In this document: positions 45,642 to 57,867 of the stretch, piece by piece
Layout of the letters: each line of letters starts with the position of its first letter
How positions within the stretch are numbered: position 1 is the first letter of the stretch
Source: Caenorhabditis remanei
Taxonomy: Eukaryota > Nematoda > Chromadorea > Rhabditida > Rhabditidae
Assembly: GCF_010183535.1 (NCBI RefSeq)
Contig: NC_071328.1
Coordinates: forward strand, 16,802,001-16,866,000
Reading direction: 5' to 3'
Length of the DNA: 64,000 nt
Program-made: the position numbers and the translations under genes
The notes under the pieces: generated by a model
What the model was told of the DNA's origin: nothing
Databases searched by the model: none
Seen by the model: the letters and a program-made list of their open reading frames with translations, nothing else

Positions 45642-48600
45642 ATGTCATCGGAAGCCACAAGTTCCGATTATGTGGATGATGAGCTGCGTGGAGAAGATTT
45701 CGGACCGTCTATTGATGACAATGGTAGGTAAAAACATGAAAATGCGCAAAAATTTAACACCGAAGTTATCAAAATACGATGAAAATTGAATTTGCTGAGG
45801 CTAACTCAGCTTTGTAGTTTGTAGTCAGTTAGCCTCAGTAAAACTGTGCTGAGGCTAACTAACTACAAACTACAAATAAAGTTGGCCTCAGTAAAACTCG
45901 AATTTCAACATTTTTCAACGTTTTTCAATGATTTTTTACGGCGTTTTTTGAATAAAATATATTTTTCAGCCCTCGCCGCCGCCGCCCGTCAAGCTCGTCT
46001 CCCATTCGACCGTCCAACTGAGCATGAACTTGCTTTCTTTCCAGAGTTATGGGAACACAAGACAGCTGTCGAAGTGTTTCTTTTAATTCGTAATTCGACA
46101 CTCGCCACGTGGCAATATAATCCACAAAAAGAATGTACGGCGTCGGATGTTCGGAATAATATATTCCCGCCGTTTAATTCGGATTTGGATCTGATTCAGG
46201 TTGGTTTTTCTATTGAGTCATTATAGATTTGGATGCAATGACAAAAAAAGCGCTGAAAATCTTGAAAATCGGGAGAAAAATGAAGTTATTTGAAGTATTT
46301 TGAGTTTTACTGAGGCTAAGCAATTTTGTAGCTTTTGTAGTCAGTTAGCCTCAGTGAAGTTCACTGAGGCTAACTGACTACAAACTACAAAACCGAGTTA
46401 GCCTCAGCGAAACTCAAAACTGTGCAATATTCGCATTTTTCAAGTTTTTGGAGTTCTACAGTGCTAAATTTATCGTTTTTCAGAACGTTGTGCACTTTCT
46501 GACTCGTCACGGACTCATCAACTTCGGTCGTTACGTCAGATCCACTCGAATCACTCGATTCTTGGTTAGAGATCGTCGAAAAGTTATCATTATCGGTGCC
46601 GGTGCAGCGGGAATCTCGGCGGCCATTCAACTGATTTCAACGGGTTTCGATGTGACAATTTTGGAGGGACGGGGTCGAATTGGTGGACGAGTTCATAGTT
46701 TCAAGACGAAGAGTGGACAGGTGATGGAAACTGGAGGAGATACGCTGAGGAAGTTAGAGGATTCGCCTATGACTACGTTGCTTCATCAGGTAGGCAGAGT
46801 GTCTTTTTAACGGAAAAATCATGAAAAATTGAGTGAAATTGAGCTTTTTTCAAGTTTTGTTGAGGCTAAAACTACAAACTACAAAATAGTTAGCCTCAGC
46901 AAAATTTCAAAAATTTTCGTTTTTGTCGTTTTTAGACAGCTTTTTTATGATTTTTAGTCTATTTTGAATAATTTACAGTCGAAAATCCTCCACATTCTAC
47001 AAATCTCGACAAAAAAAAACAAAAAACGGCGGAAAACTGTTGCTTTTCTGTTTTGCTGAGGCTAACTGACTACAAACTACAAAAATGGGTTAGCCTCAGC
47101 AAACTTTACTGAGGCTAAGACTACACACTACAAAAAAGTTAGCCTCAGCAAAATGTTAATTTTTGTCGTTTTTTGGCAGCCTTTTATTATTTTCAGTTTA
47201 GCATTAGTCTATTTCAAAATATTTCCAGTCGAATATTTCTAAAATTCTACAAATCCTGCTAATCTCGACACTTACTGAGGTTAACTGACTACAAACTACA
47301 AAAAAGTTAGCCTCAACAAAATTTCAAAATTTTTCATTTCTCTCGTTTGTTGGGAGCTTTTTCATGGTTAGGCCTCGCTAAAGTTTTACTAGATCTAATT
47401 CTTCCATTTTTTCCAGGTAAGCCTCGAAGAGCACGGCGTCTACGACTACACCACTATATACGTCGACGGAAAACCACTGAATGATGACAAAATTCATATT
47501 TTCCTCACTCACTACGAGTCAGCGAAAGGAGCACTCAATTGGGAGGCTCATCAACGAGAGCATCGTGATGAAAACGGTCTATTCGTATCTCGACAGAGAG
47601 CCTACGAGAATCTGATGAACTTATCCGAGAGGAGTACACTAATCAAGTATTTCAATCATTGTAAATCACTTGAAGAGGTCGCCCGTGCCCGTGAAAAACA
47701 TTATAATCAGATGAAAAATCTCCGAAATACCGCATTGATGGCTGAGAACAGACTGAAAAAGTTGGAAGAGCAGGGACTTTTGGATAATGATCCAATCATG
47801 CGGAGATCATTGAAACGAGATGTTGCCACGTCGATTCAGAAGTTTGATGAGGTTTCGAATGCGTTCGAAGCGGCGGATAATCATTGGAAATTGCTCAACG
47901 AGCACCCGCAGGCCAAGCAGTTTATGCATCCCGGATCTGATTTTAACACTTATAATTTTATGTTGGGATTCGAGGAATACTTGATTGGAGCTCAGCTGGA
48001 AAAAGTGCAATTCTCGTGTGATAGTGCTGTGAATAAAGAGCACGGCGTTGCGGCGAGATGTAAGTACGCTCTAATGATAATCTTCTATTTTTTCTGTTAC
48101 AGTAACCGAAGGAGTCGCAGAACTTCTTCTCCGTATTACCCAACGACGTAATCTTGATATCCATCTGAATCACAAAGTAGTCGATATCGATTATAGTGGA
48201 GTTGACGATGTGAAAGTGAAGGTACAAAAGAAAGACGGAGAAATCGAGGAGTTGACTGCCGCTATTGTTATCTCGACACTTCCAATTGGTGTACTCAAGA
48301 AGTTAGTGTGGAAAATGCGCTCTAGCGATAATTTAGTGATTTTGAACCTAGATTATCAGTAGAGCGCATTTTCATTCTTCTGGTTCTAATCTCAATTTTC
48401 CAGATCTATCTCCGGTGACGCACGTGCTCCGACATTCACTCCACCAGTCCCCGCCGAAAAAGCAAAATCCATTAGAAATATGGGCTCTGGACTCATCAAT
48501 AAATGTATCCTGGAGTTTGACAAGGCGTTCTGGGCAACTGGAAGTCGTGCCAACAATCAGTCGACTCAATTTGTGACCGTGTCACCGAATATGTGAGTTA

Positions 48601-49773
48601 AAATGGAGAAATACAAGAATAGTGATTGATTTTCTGAAAAAATTCGAAAAACGCTTGCTTTTCGTCATTTTCAAGCTCAAAACCCCAAAAATTCAATCGA
48701 AAACAACAAAGTTGGAAGGTTTGCTGAGGCTAACTGACTACAAACTACAAAACTGAGTTAGCCTCAGTAAAGTTTGCTGAGGCTAAGACTACAAACTACT
48801 AATCTGAGTTAGCCTCAGTGGAGTTTGCTGAGGCTAACTGACTATAAACTACAAAAATGAGTTAGCCTCAGTAAAAAGTGCTGAGGCTAATGACTACAAA
48901 CTACTAATCTGAGTTAGCCTCAGTGAAAAGGGCTGAGGCTAAGACTACAAACTACAAATATCGAAAACCTTGAATTTCTGATAAATTTTCATGGTTTTTC
49001 AGTATTTTTTAGGTAAAATCGAATGCCTTTTTTTCGAATATTTTCAATATAATTCTCCTAATTTTCCAGAAGAACACGTGGCTCGTTGAGCATTTGGTCA
49101 TCGACTCCCGGCTCAAAAGTGCTCACAACGTACATGGTCGGCGATTCGTGTAAAGATTCTCCAGATGACGTCATCATCCAGAGAGCACTTCAAACTCTTC
49201 ACAAAGTATTCGGAAATAATTGTCCACGTACACCACTAAGTGCTCATATCACTCGTTGGCATGAAGATGAATTCGCTTTCGGATCGGGAAGTTTCATGAG
49301 TTTGCGAACGGAGAAGTCGGATTTCGACGAGTTGATGAAGCCGTTGAAGACGTCCGATGGAAAGAATCGAGTGTATTTCGCTGGTGAACACACTTCTTCC
49401 AGCTATGCGGCCACTATTCAAGGCGCTTGGATGTCCGGAGCGAGGTGAGGCTAAAAATAGCTAAAAATCGCGAGAGAAATGGACCAAAAATCAAAAAAAT
49501 TTTCATTTTCCAACATTTTTTCTCAATTTTAGAAGAAAAATCGTTCCTTATTTCAGAGCCGCCGCCGACATCGCCAATGATTACGTCGGATTTGGATTCG
49601 TCGATATGAGTGGAACGAAGAATGTGAAAGGAGAAGACGAGGAAGGAGGAGACATGCATATCGATCATGATGGACCACTTCCAGAAGGAATGCTAGCAGA
49701 TGGACAACAAGCAAATGGAGGCGTCGTCAATGGAGAAATTCCAGAAGCGAAGAAAGCAAAAATTGATAATTAA
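45642..49773 (+). CDS. LSD1/KDM1-type histone demethylase (SWIRM + amine oxidase)
   Basis: Eight exons: 45642-45723, 45970-46199, 46484-46789, 47417-48059, 48103-48301, 48404-48592, 49070-49444, 49557-49773; 2241 nt, 746 residues. A SWIRM domain (about 30-130) leads into the FAD fold with GAGAAG (142-147) and ILEGRGRIGGRVHSF. A charged helical insertion (about 300-385) corresponds to a tower domain. Lys520 in LINKCILEFDKAFW matches the FAD-linked lysine of LSD1. YFAGEHTSSSYAATIQGAWM closes the oxidase. The acidic tail ends EAKKAKIDN, a possible nuclear signal. Members remove H3K4me1/2 methyl groups. C. elegans has spr-5 and lsd-1 paralogues; I cannot decide which this is, so no symbol is given. 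The acceptor abuts the ATG. Intron 6 (48593-49069) holds five tandem GAGGCTAA palindromes. Confidence 0.93.
48718..48960. repeat. Five-copy cluster of the GAGGCTAA palindrome in one intron
   Basis: Five consecutive units (about 48720-48770, 48775-48824, 48826-48877, 48880-48930, 48931-48958, the last incomplete) each read GAGGCTAA...GACTACAAACTAC...GTTAGCCTCAG. All five share the same internal orientation, giving a direct tandem array of palindromes with about 53-bp period. This is the densest run in the window. Confidence 0.8.
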
Positions 49774-50079
49774 ATGGTGTTATAATCCTTGTATTTTGTT
49801 AAATTCTATTCTTCATGATCTTAATTTATTCTGATCTCTATTAAGTACCTAAACTTTTTGTTCAATTTAACGCATTTTACTGTGCTTTCCTTACGCTAAA
49901 TCTGAAAATTGATGAAAAATTTCAAAATATATGGTTGGAACACCAAGATTAAACAAAAACTCGACAAAAAGAAAAGAAAAAAAAGTAATTTTCTTCTCAA
50001 ATCCGATTTAAACAATTCGAATAACCCGCAAACAATTGCCAAAAAAACGAAATGATAAAATTAAAAATCGAAACATAAA
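49774..50079. other. Convergent 3' spacer, LSD1-like / ints-8
   Basis: About 300 bp of A/T-rich sequence between the stop codons of the two convergent genes, presumably both 3' UTRs. No structured element is seen. Confidence 0.5.
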
Positions 50080-53000
50080 TTAAACATGGAGACCGAAATA
50101 AATGGATGAGAGTGAAGTGAGCAGTTTGCACGTCCTTCGTTTTTGTTCTTCCTTCGTTAACACTCCAGGCACATTCTGATTGGCGGAGAGGGAACTCGCT
50201 CCGGCGTACTGAAAAAAATGAAAAGTTTGCTGAGGCTAACGACTACAAACTACGAAAATTCGAGGTTTTTCCTGCAATTTTAAACGGATTTTAGACTGAA
50301 AATCGAAGAAAATCAGCTTTCCAGAGCAATTTTCTTACAAAAATTCATTGAAAACCGTTAAAAAACGTGAAAATTGGTAGCATTTCAAGTTTTACTGAGG
50401 CTAACTTCAATTTGTAGTTTGTAGCGTTAGCCTCAGCACAGCTTTACTGAAGCTAACGACTACAAACTACAAAAATCAGTTAGCCTCAGCACAATTGAAA
50501 AATTCGACATTTTTCCTCAATTTCAACGCATTTTTTTCAAAGTTTTCCAGAGCAATTTTCTTACCAATGTGTTCAAACTCTTTGTCATTCGATTCTGTTG
50601 ATAATGTTGACTCAACAATTCGACAGCAGTGACATCCGTCACAAACTCCGCACAATTCGCTCCGACATCTCTCGTTTCGTTATTTTTCAACAATTGAATC
50701 GCCTTCTGATACGCATTTTTTCTTCCCATTTGTAGCCATTGACACGTCAACAGAGACATTGTCAAGAAGCCGGAATGGGCGGTACAAATACGTAATCTGT
50801 TGATAATTGTGTCATCGAATACATCGGAAGACGTGGAAAGACGAAACGTCGGATCGTTCGCTGCGAAATATTCCAGATATTTCTGCGCGGCGCCTTGATA
50901 ATCCTTCTCGACGTATAGAAAATCAGCGTATGTTCGTATTGTGTCCGGATCCGTGTTGGATATGGAATACGCTCTTTCGATCATCAGTTGGAGGAGTTGA
51001 CGAACGTCGTCGAGATTTGTAATGTCCAGTTTTGAGCTGAAAAATGTTGTTCAAAAAAAGAAAAAATAAGGAAGAATTCTGAGATTATTGTGTATAAACT
51101 ACCAAAAACTACCAAATTTAACAAAAATCGATTTGAAGATAATGAAAATCAGTTGAAAAATGACGAAAATACGAATATTACTGATGCTAACTGAACTTTG
51201 TAGTTTGTAGTTAGTTAGCCTCAGCAAACTTTACTGAGGCTAATTCACTTTGTAGTTTGTAGTCAGTTAGCCTCAGCAAACATTACTGAGGCTAATTCAA
51301 CTTTGTAGTTTGTAATCAGTTAGCCACAGTAAAGTTTAAAAAAGTAATAATTTGCTAAGGCTAACTAACTACAAACTACACGAACTAGTTAGCCTCAATA
51401 AAATCGTAACTTCGCCAGTTTTCGAAGGATTTTTATGATTTTTGGCTGTAACGTTGTAGTTTTTCAACCTTTTTCAGATGAGAACTCACTTGGTATCAGG
51501 CGAATAAATGCTTAACAGCCTCGCATGTATTTTCAAATGCGAACTCTTCTGTGCCAACATCAACTTATTATGCAAACACACAGCGTAGGCAATAATAAAA
51601 TCAACGAGTCGTTTTTCTCTCAACAATGAAAACATATGAAACAAGAGGACTAATTCCTTTCGTGCCGCCTGAATTCTCATCTCCGCATCGTGGCCACGTC
51701 TCAATCCACGTGTCGGTTGAGAATCCACGAATTTCGGTGTCATCGTACGCCAGAAACCGTCGGCACACTTTTTCTGAGTGACCAACTCGTCGTATGACTT
51801 GACAAATGCGCCGAACATTCGGGCGATTGGGACACATTTGAAGATTTCGATGGGTATTCTGGGTATTAAAAAATTATCATTTTGGAGAAAATATGTGAAA
51901 AACTTACTGTCCTCCCTTCTCGAACACGACTTGATGATCGCCTAGATTCAGCATTAACGAGAGACACTGAAATAAAGATTTGACAGTGAGAATTGAGTTA
52001 GCCTCAGCAAAAATAAGCTAGTTCCCGATTTTTAGTGATTTTCCGGGTAAAATTCTGGAAAAATTCAGAAGAAATTCAGAAAAAACACTAAAAACCGCAA
52101 AAACGGCACTTTAAAGTTTTACTGGGGCTAACTCGATGTTGTAGTTTATACCAATTAGCCTCAACAAAATTCACTGAGGCTAACTCACTACAAACTACAA
52201 AAATGAGTTAGCCTCAGTGAAAAAAAACGAAATTTTCTCAATTTTCATAGAATTTTCGCGTTAAACATGCCAATTTTAACTGCCTACCTGATTAATCATT
52301 CTAGCACTTCCGTCTGTCGTTCTAATATGTTCAGGATTAAAAATGAGCGAAGTCTCCTGAGTGGTCGCCTCAAAATACTCGATTTCCCATGGCATACGTT
52401 CATTCCCGATCATCGCCTTCACGTGAATTGATTCAAAAGTCAAATCGATATTCATATCTTGTCCCAATTCAACAGAATACGCTGACAAATTCTCAACGAA
52501 TCCCTGGAAATTATGCATTCGCGACAGTTGATACAACTTGGCGAGAAGAAGACGTTGGAGGGTATATGCCGGAGTGTTAACTCGTTTTTCCAAACTTTCG
52601 ATTAGAAACTCTGAGATGTGCATTTTGGTGGGGAACCAGAACGGACCAAGTTCTATTAGAGCTTGTTTCAGAGCATTCACATCGAATATTGTCATCAGAG
52701 ACCAGAATGGATCGCTACCGCGGAGAAGATCTGAAAAATAGCAGTGGTTTTTGATAAAGAGCTTGAAATTCTCCACATTCTACAACTTTTCATTCGAAAA
52801 AACCTTTATTTTCGGTCTAATTTCCTCGATTCTGCTTCGCTCGCTCTCCTTTCCACCTCCCTACGCTGCGTCTCCCCACTCCTCACACTCTCTCGCCGCC
52901 GCCTCCACACAAAACGCGGTGAGCGGCGGAACCCGTGAGATGTCGGCTGCTTCCACACACGCCCCTTTATAACCGCCGGTGCGCAACTCAAATCCAGGTT

Positions 53001-55306
53001 GGCCGGAAGAAGACGGTTGGGAGAAACTCAAAGGCCTATTTATGGCCTACAAAACTCCCGGGAAGGTCTGAGAGAAGGCCCTTTCGTGAGATCTAGGAGA
53101 TCTTCTAGTGTCCTTATAGAAGAGAGGCTGTAGAAGAAGGTGTTTCCCCCGAGTGGGTTTGGAAACGGCCTCGGCCAGCAATCACCTATACAAGCTAAGT
53201 GCGATCGTCATACCAACACAATTCAGACTAGTCTTCGGCCAACCTTTTGGTCATTTTCATCATTTTTGAACCAAAAACAACAACAATTTCGAGCGGAAAT
53301 CGGGCTTTTATGCCAACTTCCAACTCTACTCACTCGCCAACTGCTCTAATCTTGGCGGTCTTTCGAGAGGCCGATGCTCTGACGGTACTGCAAGTGTACG
53401 CAGTTCCGAGACATCAACCCCATTCGTCTTCAGAATATCACGTAAATCTGGAATTGAGCCGCATAAATATTGAAGATGGGCACGGATTATTTGGCGGCGT
53501 CGTTTATCTGAAAAAAATAAAAATTGCAAAGTTTTGGGGAATTTTGTGTTTTGAATTGTCTGATTGTTTGTCCGGATGTCTTATGGATTGCAAGAAGTTA
53601 GAAAACTGATTTTCGCTGAGGCTAACTCCGCTTTGTAGTTTATAGTCAGTTAGCCTCAGCAAACTTCCCTGAGGCTAACTGACTACAAACTACAAAACTC
53701 GCTTAGCCTCGGTAAAACTCAAAATGCTTCAAACAACTTCATTTTTCTCCAGATTTTCTAGATTTTCAGCAATTTTTCGAGTTCCAACCTGTCAACAAAT
53801 CCATTCTCTTCTTCAATATCTTCGCAAATCGCTCCAATTCAGCCGTCGTCTTCACCGCATCCCGAATACACTCCGTATGTCCATCCACCACAGACAACGC
53901 CGCATTCTCAGCCCGATATACACTTTGCAGCTGTCCAGTCGTCTCTTGAGCCCCTCGGTATCGATATAGCTCACTTTTTCGCATACTTTCATCGTTCAAC
54001 GTGTTCAAATCGTACACAAATGGACGAATTGTGTTGGGAGTAACTGAGTAAGGGGTTCCCTGAACATTGAGTATCTGACAATAGGATCTAAACACTTCTT
54101 CATCAATCGCCACCATTGGATATGGGCATTTCGGTCGGACGATTCGATGGAGATGTTTTCTCGCTTCAGGAAGTTCTCCAGAAGTGAAAAGAAACGTGAC
54201 GAGTTCACTGAGACATTTATTCGCCACGTCAGCAGCTGGAATCAGGATTTTTTCCGCTTCAAAATCGACAGATGGGCTCTCGATGAGCACATCGCGATCG
54301 CCAATAAATGCTGCTGTCATTGCTCTGAAAAAGTGGAAAAATTGGAGAATTTTTCGATTTTGCTGAGGCTAACTCGATTTTGTAGTTTGTAGTCAGTTAG
54401 CCTCAGTAAAACTTGGGAATTTACTGAGGCTAAATGACTATAAACTACAAAGACGGGTTAGCCTCAGCAAAACTTGAAAATGTTGTTTTCCACCGTTTTT
54501 CCCCGTTTTTCACTCTATTTTTTTTTCGTTTTTCTCATTCAAACCCCCGCTTACTTCGGCGCCAACTCCACAAAAGGCTTCAAAAAGCACTGAGGACCGG
54601 GAGCAATCAAATCCTTCGCCGCTTCCGACATTTCTGTTACAAACGCTCTCGCTTTCAGCACATGTTCCCTCAATTCTTGTACAGTCCGTTGTGTTTTTTC
54701 GTGTCTCAACAGTGCTGGATCAGTCGGCATCAACTGTCCATTACTCAGTGTACTTGCTATAGTGGCACGTGGCTGTGGGGGTGTCAGACGGTTTCGTCGA
54801 TCAATCGATAGAACGAGACGATAGAAAAGCCAGTTTCCGAATGATGCATCAAGGTTTTTATCAGTGTAAATCCGATAGAAACTGTCGGCGAGCACTCGTA
54901 ATGTTTGCAGCTCGTTCCGGGTGATGCTGAAAATCATAGACTACAAACTACACATTTTCTAAGCTGCTACTAACTTGTCAAGAATATAATCGATATCATA
55001 GTTCAACGCGGCGAACGTGGCCATCGCACAGAGCCTCATACTCGCTGATTTCCTCTCGAAAAGCATTAATTCCTCGATTGCTAGTTTTCCTTTATCTTTC
55101 TCTCTTTCGGCGAAAAATGCCTTGTCTGTGAATTGAATAAGTAGTCGTGGAAGGTCTGAAAACTTTTTAAATACTGAACAATTTGCGAATTCTATTTTTA
55201 AAATACGTTTTTTCTTTTCCGGATCCAGAAGTGCTGCTGAAATGCCGGCAGGGTCGATGAAGAGCTCCAACCATGATGGTTCGCCGGTCGAGTCGGGATT
55301 ATCCAT
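50080..55306 (-). CDS. ints-8: Integrator complex subunit 8
   Basis: Nine exons: 55306-54975, 54926-54555, 54324-53789, 53507-53334, 52730-52288, 51966-51908, 51858-51490, 51036-50565, 50208-50080; 2886 nt, 961 residues, similar to the usual length near 1000. It starts MDNPDSTGEPSWLELFIDPA, as INTS8 does near its N-terminus, and is helical throughout with TPR-like repeats (IRTYADFLYVEKDYQGAAQKY near the C-terminus). INTS8 links Integrator to protein phosphatase 2A, which dephosphorylates RNA polymerase II; Integrator also trims snRNA 3' ends. Acceptor ATTTCAG lies 20 bases before the ATG. The fourth intron contains a candidate solo LTR (52833-53220). I recall the C. elegans orthologue as Y48G10A.4. 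Identification rests on recognised segments and position beside NDRG and esd, not an alignment. Confidence 0.85.
52833..53220. mobile_element. Candidate solo LTR in ints-8 intron
   Basis: A 388-bp block, visibly more GC-rich than its surroundings, begins TGCTTCGCTC and ends CCAACACA (TG...CA). It is flanked by ATTC on both sides (52829-52832 and 53221-53224). Inside is a TATA-like TTTATAA (52966-52972) in a GC-rich context, as in an LTR promoter, on the strand opposite to ints-8. No internal retroelement genes are present, so recombination to a solo LTR is inferred. The 4-bp flank match is modest evidence. Confidence 0.5.
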
Positions 55307-55848
55307 TTATTTCGTCAATTTTTTCTCTGAAATTATGTTTATCGTGTTGTTTTTGTGTTCTGAAATTAAATACGAAAAGTGGCGGGTTTCCTGCGAGGAG
55401 TACACGGCCTCGTGGTCTAGCAAACGCGAAGACGGCCACGAGAGGGGGAGAGCGCGCGTTGTTTAAAAATAAGTTTTTTGTTCAACAAATTTGTTGTAAT
55501 TTTTGTTTTCAACATTATTCATGCTAATTTCTTCCGTCATTTCCGATTCAAAACGTTCAAATAATGTAGAAAATTATAGATTTATTAAAAATCAAGTAAA
55601 AACCAGGTAAAGAATGAGAAAAGTTAAAACAAGTTAGGTTTTACTGAGGCTAACTTAGCTTCGTAGTTTGTAGTCAGTTAGCCTCAGTGAAGTTTGTTGA
55701 GGCTGAGCGACTACAAACTACAAAACATGTTAGCCTCAGTGAATGTTGAGAATTAACAGTTTTGTCAATTTTCGACGGATTTTCGGAAATATTTTCAGTT
55801 TTAAATGTTTTTAATAGAAGTTCATGATTAAAAAATGGTTTATTCATC
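55307..55848. other. Spacer between F-box gene and ints-8
   Basis: Contains the ints-8 upstream region and a hairpin CCTCGTGG...CCACGAG (about 55408-55443) in a short GC-rich patch. A GAGGCTAA pair lies at about 55639-55745, near the F-box gene 3' end. No gene is supported. Confidence 0.45.
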
Positions 55849-57220
55849 TCAATCTTCCCTCTCATTCCAAACAGTGAATCGTTGTTTCCATACTTGAAAA
55901 TGGAAATCTCTTGGTGAATCCATAATAGTGGCCAACATTCCATCCGCTCTCAAAATATCCAATCCATCCGCAAAGTCCATCTGAGACCCATTTTTCTCTC
56001 TATGAATTTGATCTCTCTGCTTCGGATCCCATGGTTTCGGAGAGAATCGACTAAAGTCTGAAGTTTCCCATCGTTCTTTATACCAAACATGCACCATTTC
56101 CAGTTTTGTATTATCAGAATAATACCATCGAGCTACGAAATCTTCATAGACATTAGGAGTAAATTGTACATTCCTTAGATTAATTTTAGCGCAATTCGCT
56201 CCGAGAAAACTGTCTGCGGTCATCCATCTTGCGTTCGACCAGATTTCAAATTTATCACATTCCAATTTCAGTTCGCATTGAAAATTTTGACTTCCTGGGT
56301 GCCGAAGATTTATTTTGAATTCATCCTTGATTTTTACATTTTCCAGGAAATCTCTCAATAAATTCTCATCTACCACACATTTATCCGAGTAAATTGTTAA
56401 ACTTTCGACTTCTTTTATACTTCTATACATTTGATAATCCAATTCGGAGAAATCATCCAGACGGAAAAAGACGTCGTGGATCGGAAACGAGAATTGAGCG
56501 ATGAAAAAGTCCAGAATTGTTTTTGCTAGTAGTTTTGGTGGTTTCTGAAAAAAAGTCATTGAAAATCTAATTTTATCAGTAAAATCCGAGTTTTTCAAGT
56601 GAAGCGAATACATTTTATAAGAAAAAAGGCAAAAAAGCCGGTGCATAAAGTTTTACTGAGGCTAAACAAGTTTCGTAGTCTGTAGCCTCTGAAAGTTTGT
56701 TGAGGCTAACTTTTGCTGAGGCTAAATAACTGACTACAAACTACAAAATCGAGTTAGCCTCAGTAAACCCAAATTTCATCAATTTTCGACAGATTTCCGT
56801 CGTTTTTCTCCAGAAACAAACCATTTTCCTGCCATATTCCACAATCAAAAAGTTCTTTCCATCCTGTCGAATTCTCATATTCAACCCGTCAACCGTCCTG
56901 TGTCCATACTCATTTCTCGTCTTTGATTTGACTCTTTTCTCGAAATCCATTCTCCAAATGTCATTAAATGGCTTATCGATCAAATCGATTCCCCATAAGT
57001 CAATCCTTCTAATTCTCATTTTCAGAGATTTCAAAAGTTTTAAAGAGGCTACATACGTTTTACATCTTTTCGAGCACAAAGAGATGTTGAATCTGGAAAA
57101 ATTGAGAAAAATCTGAAAATCCTAGAGAATAAAAACTTACAAATCATAAAACTCAAACTGTTTGAAAATAATGTTTCTTACTATCCAAGGAAGTCTCAGA
57201 AGACGGAAAACTCCCGTCAT
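55849..57220 (-). CDS. F-box protein with FBA_2-type C-terminal domain
   Basis: Exons 57220-57141, 57092-56822 and 56544-55849; 1047 nt, 348 residues. The F-box (about 8-45) reads LLRLPWIVRNIIFKQFEFYD followed by LFNISLCSKRCKTYV, the standard Caenorhabditis form. The rest resembles the F-box-associated FBA_2 domain (SLTIYSDKCVV..., NLRNVQFTPNVYEDFVARWYYSDNTKLEMV). Such proteins are thought to act as substrate adaptors for SCF ubiquitin ligases. The family is hugely expanded and fast-evolving in Caenorhabditis, so a one-to-one orthologue is unlikely. The exon 2 donor (ATG|GTTTGT) was chosen by phase. No trans-splice acceptor is obvious at the start. It is inserted between two conserved genes. 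Confidence 0.85.
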
Positions 57221-57867
57221 TTTTGCACGTTCAGATCGATATTATGGAGAATGCACAGTACTGTTTGGACTATGTGAGGGGTAGAACAATGGAGCGCATT
57301 TGTTGAGGCTAAAAGACTACAAACTACAGTTTTAGGAGTAAAAAAACGCAAAATTTTCATAAAACTCCTATTCTCCGACTTCACTGAGGCTAACATTATG
57401 CATCAACAAACTGCAGTGAATTTTGCTGAGGCTAACTGAATTTCGTAGTTTGTAGTCATTTAGCCTCAGCAAAATCCACTGCGGTTTGTGGAGGCTAAGA
57501 CCATAAACTACGAAGCTAAGTTAGCCTCAGTAAAATCAAATTCAACTTATTTTCGAATTTTCAAATTTTCCGCACAAATTTCAACGAAAAATGCTTTATT
57601 AAATATACAAAGGCGTCGTAAAAGGCAAAGAAGTTTCTGTTACAAAGATGCAGAAAAAGAATTTCAGAAAAGAAATGTCAGATGCGTAGAAAAATACATG
57701 AGAAGGAAAAATGGCTCTAAAGCTCTAAAGCAGAAGGGAGTGGAATTGGAATCACACAAAGAAAATGAAATCAATGTTAGAATTTTTCGGATCGAGTAGG
57801 AGAAGAGAGAGAGAAAAGTGAAGAAACGGAGGAAAAAATCAGATTTCTAAGAGCAAAAAAGGAAGCA
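57221..57867. other. Spacer between NDRG and F-box genes
   Basis: About 650 bp containing one clear GAGGCTAA palindrome pair (about 57422-57535), a partial copy near 57300 and the NDRG 3' UTR. A 60-codon plus-strand frame from 57588 is Lys/Arg-rich and unsupported. Confidence 0.4.

Noticed and set aside
57488..57799. 103-codon basic plus-strand frame
   Set aside because: It begins in a GAGGCTAA palindrome and lies in the NDRG 3' region, with no splice support or family match.
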